From an uncultured Lactobacillus sp. (GTDB taxonomy: Bacteria; Bacillota; Bacilli; Lactobacillales; Lactobacillaceae): a DNA stretch of 9,053 nucleotides. The notes beneath the pieces were generated by a model that made no database searches, was not told where the DNA came from, and saw nothing but the letters and a program-made list of their open reading frames with translations. Location: contig CALNAK010000007.1 of the NCBI GenBank assembly GCA_937874185.1, forward strand, positions 1 to 9,053. The letters are read 5' to 3'. Below, one piece after another: positions 7,485 to 9,053 of this stretch; position 1 is the stretch's first letter, and every line of letters begins with the position of its first letter. Made by a program: the position numbers and the translations under genes.

Positions 7485-7546
7485 AATTTTTTATTCCTTA
7501 CCTATAAAATCCTATTTTGATCGGATCAAAATAAAAACGATTTCTA

Positions 7547-7575
7547 TTTCTATATAGGATAGAGTTTCTATATAG
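7547..7575. repeat. Short direct repeat in the rps18-rpl33 spacer
   Basis: TTTCTATATAG occurs at 7547-7557 and 7565-7575, 7 bp apart. Just before it, TTTTGATC/GATCAAAA (7515-7522, 7524-7531) forms an 8-bp inverted repeat around a single G. Both sit in the rps18 5' flank (7485-7707). They may be slippage products; no function is evident. Confidence 0.6.
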
Positions 7576-7707
7576 AATTAAGAATATAGGATTTGATTTC
7601 TTTCTATTATTTTATTTGTTTATATTTATATATATGTAATAATACGTAGATACTCTCATTATTCCTGTTCTTAAAATCAAATTTGACATACAAGCACTCA
7701 ATTTTAT

Positions 7708-7908
7708 CTATTTCTTAATTTCCCCATGAATTGTATGTTTATAACAATAGGGACAGAATTTTCTCAATTCCAATCGACTAGGAGTGTTATGCCGATTCTT
7801 TTGAGTAATATATCTGGAAATTCCAGCCGATTCTTTCTTAATATCATTTCGAACACAACTGGTACATTCCAAAATAATTGTTACTCGAACATCTTTACCT
7901 TTGGCCAT
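7708..7908 (-). CDS. rpl33: Ribosomal protein bL33
   Basis: The 66-aa product begins MAKGKDVRVTIILECTSC and ends HTIHGEIKK. bL33 is a small large-subunit protein near the ribosomal E site; in tobacco it is dispensable under normal conditions but needed in the cold. Two cysteine pairs, Cys15-x2-Cys18 and Cys52-x2-Cys55, form the zinc-ribbon layout, so this is the zinc-binding (C+) version. An upstream in-frame start at 7941 would add 11 residues, but AGGAGG sits just before ATG 7908 and the family starts MAKGKD, so the shorter form is chosen. It is the second gene of psaJ-rpl33-rps18. Confidence 0.98.
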   Translation of the reverse strand: MAKGKDVRVTIILECTSCVRNDIKKESAGISRYITQKNRHNTPSRLELRKFCPYCYKHTIHGEIKK

Positions 7909-7912
7909 GAAA

Positions 7913-7917
7913 CCTCC
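7913..7917 (-). promoter_or_regulatory. Shine-Dalgarno of rpl33
   Basis: GGAGG (within AAAGGAGG on the minus strand) lies 4 nt before the ATG at 7908. It fixes the start at MAKGKD rather than at the upstream in-frame codon. Confidence 0.8.
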
Positions 7918-8215
7918 TTTGGATTTATGATTCACCCCCAATCTTCTATTTTAATTTTAGGGTCCATAAAGAACAAGAACAAAAAAAAATAGAAGCTGTT
8001 AATTAACTCAAAAAAATGTCTTAAATATTTCGTTGCAATGAATATTAATTAGTAATTAAATAAAAAGAAAATAATAAGTAATATAATGATTTTTTGAAAA
8101 CTATATTTCAAATCTTTGTACAGTATTTTTTTTAAGTATCTCGTAGGATACGCTTTCCCTAGCAACACTTTTTTTTTTATTGGATCCTGAACCCTCGTTT
8201 TTATGACCCTTTCGG
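7918..8215. other. psaJ-rpl33 spacer, AT-rich, no gene seen
   Basis: This AT-rich stretch is the upstream leader region of rpl33 on the minus strand. It has several A and T runs (for example 8169-8178) and no credible reading frame or RNA gene. An rpl33 promoter is expected somewhere here from other plants, but I cannot point to one. Confidence 0.5.
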
Positions 8216-8293
8216 CCCCCCTTTTTTTTATAATTCTTTTTTATTCTAAAAAAATTTATTCTAAAAAAAGAATTAGAAAAAAAAAGGGGGGGG
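8216..8293 (-). terminator. Large imperfect stem-loop downstream of psaJ
   Basis: C6-T8 at 8216-8229 faces A9-G8 at 8277-8293, and AATTCTTTTTT (8232-8242) faces AAAAAAAGAATT (8263-8274), with a small internal mismatch between the two blocks. The stem starts 64 bp beyond the psaJ stop on the minus strand and probably protects the psaJ 3' end. The loop region holds a perfect tandem repeat of TTTATTCTAAAAAAA (8240-8254, 8255-8269). Homopolymer lengths here could be affected by sequencing error. Confidence 0.7.
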
Positions 8294-8357
8294 TTATTCC
8301 CCGATCGTTGATCGTATCTCTAAATTTTTTTATCCTTTCTGATGTTACTAACTAGAA

Positions 8358-8486
8358 TTAAAAAAAGGGAAATGTTAATGCATCTGGAAATAAACGATTA
8401 ATCTCTATTAATAAACCTGCTAACGAAACGAACCATAGAGTACTTAGTACCGGTGCTACGGAAAGATATGTTTTTAGATCTCGCAT
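8358..8486 (-). CDS. psaJ: Photosystem I subunit IX, PsaJ (42 aa, two residues short)
   Basis: ATG at 8486 gives MRDLKTYLSVAPVLSTLWFV... ending TFPFF, 42 aa. PsaJ is a single-helix thylakoid subunit of photosystem I that stabilises PsaF and binds chlorophyll; its helix here spans about residues 10-32. Plant PsaJ is commonly 44 aa ending FPFFSF. Here the codons after Phe42 read TAA TTC TAG, so the old Phe44 codon and the old stop appear to remain beyond a TCA-to-TAA change at codon 43. Val20 stands where I recall Gly in many dicots. GGAGG 7 nt upstream fixes this start over an upstream in-frame codon at 8558. It is the first gene of psaJ-rpl33-rps18. Loss of two terminal residues is unlikely to abolish function. 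Confidence 0.96.
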   Translation of the reverse strand: MRDLKTYLSVAPVLSTLWFVSLAGLLIEINRLFPDALTFPFF

Positions 8487-8493
8487 TTGAAAT

Positions 8494-8498
8494 CCTCC
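8494..8498 (-). promoter_or_regulatory. Shine-Dalgarno of psaJ
   Basis: GGAGG on the minus strand, 7 nt before the psaJ ATG at 8486, in good position to pair with the 16S rRNA 3' end. It decides the start codon. Confidence 0.85.
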
Positions 8499-8827
8499 TT
8501 CTTTCTTCTTTATTGTATTACAATATATATAGTAATATATATAACTATAGATGTACATGTAGTTAAGAAGTTCTTGTATTTGTATATGTAACCCCCCATT
8601 TTCAAAATTAGAATTGAAATATTGTCTACTAGAACGATCTTATAGATTCCATTTTCAAATGGAAACGCCTTTTTATGTAAATTTGAAATTGATAGGATTT
8701 GCCTAAAAAAAGTTATTTTTTTAATTATACTTATATATATGTTTGTTATCTGATATGAAACAAAAAAAAAGAAGGATGTGGAAAACAAGATAGGAATTGT
8801 TTACAATGACACTGTAAACCAATCGAA
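8499..8827. other. psaJ-trnP divergent spacer, no gene seen
   Basis: This AT-rich region holds psaJ upstream signals (minus) and trnP upstream sequence (plus). An ATATAT-rich block lies at 8521-8543. TTCCATTT/AAATGGAA (8647-8654, 8657-8664) is an 8-bp inverted repeat with a 2-nt loop, and GTTTACA/TGTAAAC (8799-8805, 8813-8819) is a 7-bp inverted repeat just before trnP. I could not assign -35/-10 boxes with confidence. The open frame on the minus strand at 8510-8788 has low-complexity composition and no family resemblance. Confidence 0.5.
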
Positions 8828-8901
8828 AGGGATGTAGCGCAGCTTGGTAGCGCGTTTGTTTTGGGTACAAAATGTCACGGGTTCAAATCCTGTCATCCCT
8901 A
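8828..8901 (+). tRNA. trnP-UGG: tRNA-Pro (UGG)
   Basis: A 74-nt cloverleaf can be drawn: acceptor AGGGATG/CATCCCT with discriminator A8901, D arm GCGC...GCGC with AGCTTGGTA between, anticodon stem TTTGT/ACAAA, loop TTTGGGT with anticodon TGG at 8862-8864, and T arm ACGGG-TTCAAAT-CCTGT. CCA is not encoded, as usual in plastids. UGG with wobble or superwobble reading serves all proline codons, since trnP-UGG is the only proline tRNA of most plant plastids. It is divergent from psaJ; trnW-CCA is expected next on this strand but the contig ends first. Confidence 0.98.
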
Positions 8902-8906
8902 CCTAA

Positions 8907-8928
8907 TTACTGCTCAGAAGAGCAGTAA
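8907..8928 (+). terminator. Stem-loop just after trnP
   Basis: TTACTGCTC (8907-8915) and GAGCAGTAA (8920-8928) form a perfect 9-bp stem with an AGAA tetraloop, five bases after the tRNA discriminator base. It may serve as a 3' end or processing signal between trnP and the expected trnW. Confidence 0.65.
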
Positions 8929-9008
8929 CGAGGAATCCATTTTAGATTTATCTTTTTTTTAATAAAATTGGACATACATATAATTCTGAATTTTATGATA
9001 TACTATGA

Positions 9009-9053
9009 CTGTCTCTTATACACATCTGACGCTGCCGACGAATTAGACGGTGT
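9009..9053 (+). other. Illumina Nextera (Tn5) adapter, not genomic
   Basis: 9009-9027 is the 19-bp Tn5 mosaic end CTGTCTCTTATACACATCT. 9028-9041 (GACGCTGCCGACGA) is the Nextera i5-side adapter tail. 9042-9049 is ATTAGACG, the reverse complement of CGTCTAAT, which I recall as i5 index S510. 9050-9053 GTGT starts the P5-side sequence. This is adapter read-through left in the assembly; true plastid sequence ends at 9008. Confidence 0.98.

Noticed and set aside
7726..7992. 88-aa plus-strand frame over rpl33
   Set aside because: Antisense shadow of the conserved bL33 gene.
8510..8788. 92-aa minus-strand frame upstream of psaJ
   Set aside because: Ile/Tyr/Lys-rich low-complexity product expected from AT-rich spacer; no ribosome binding site and no recognised motif.
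9009..9027. Tn5 19-bp mosaic end as evidence of a mobile element
   Set aside because: It continues into the Nextera adapter tail, an index and P5-side sequence, so it is library adapter and not an insertion sequence.

Overview
This window is plant plastid (chloroplast) DNA from an angiosperm. It covers the large-single-copy stretch running from the petB intron through psbH, psbN, psbT, psbB, clpP, the 5' exon of rps12, rpl20, rps18, rpl33 and psaJ to trnP-UGG. Gene order and strands are the ordinary land-plant arrangement, shown here in reverse of the usual map direction. The protein sequences (RpS18 of 101 aa, ClpP ending in VDLVAVQ, RpL20 of 117 aa) look most like malvid rosids (the Brassicales/Malvales side). 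That placement is from memory, and I cannot go finer.

Layout. 1-1345: start of the petB group II intron, the 6-nt petB exon 1, psbH and psbT on the minus strand, with psbN on the plus strand inside the psbT-psbH gap and a strong hairpin between psbN and psbT. 1346-2872: psbB. 2873-3371: divergent psbB/clpP promoter region with a 15-bp tandem duplication. 3372-5467: clpP with three exons and two group II introns. 5649-5762: rps12 exon 1, followed by the 5' half of its trans-spliced intron. 6533-6886: rpl20. 7179-8486: psaJ-rpl33-rps18 cluster on the minus strand. 8828-8901: trnP-UGG. 9009-9053: not biological; this is Illumina Nextera adapter, including an i5 index and the beginning of the P5 side.

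How the genes work together. psbB, psbT and psbH (with petB, and petD beyond the window) form one polycistronic unit for photosystem II and cytochrome b6f. psbN lies antisense to that transcript and encodes a photosystem II assembly factor. clpP-rps12-rpl20 is a housekeeping unit (protease subunit and two ribosomal proteins). psaJ-rpl33-rps18 mixes a photosystem I subunit with two ribosomal proteins.

I found no undescribed biological system. Worth a second look are the adapter at the contig end, a PsaJ shortened by two residues through what looks like a single-base change, an unusual catalytic triad in domain V of clpP intron 1, the non-consensus ends of clpP intron 2, two candidate C-to-U editing positions, and several hairpins and fresh-looking tandem duplications in the spacers.
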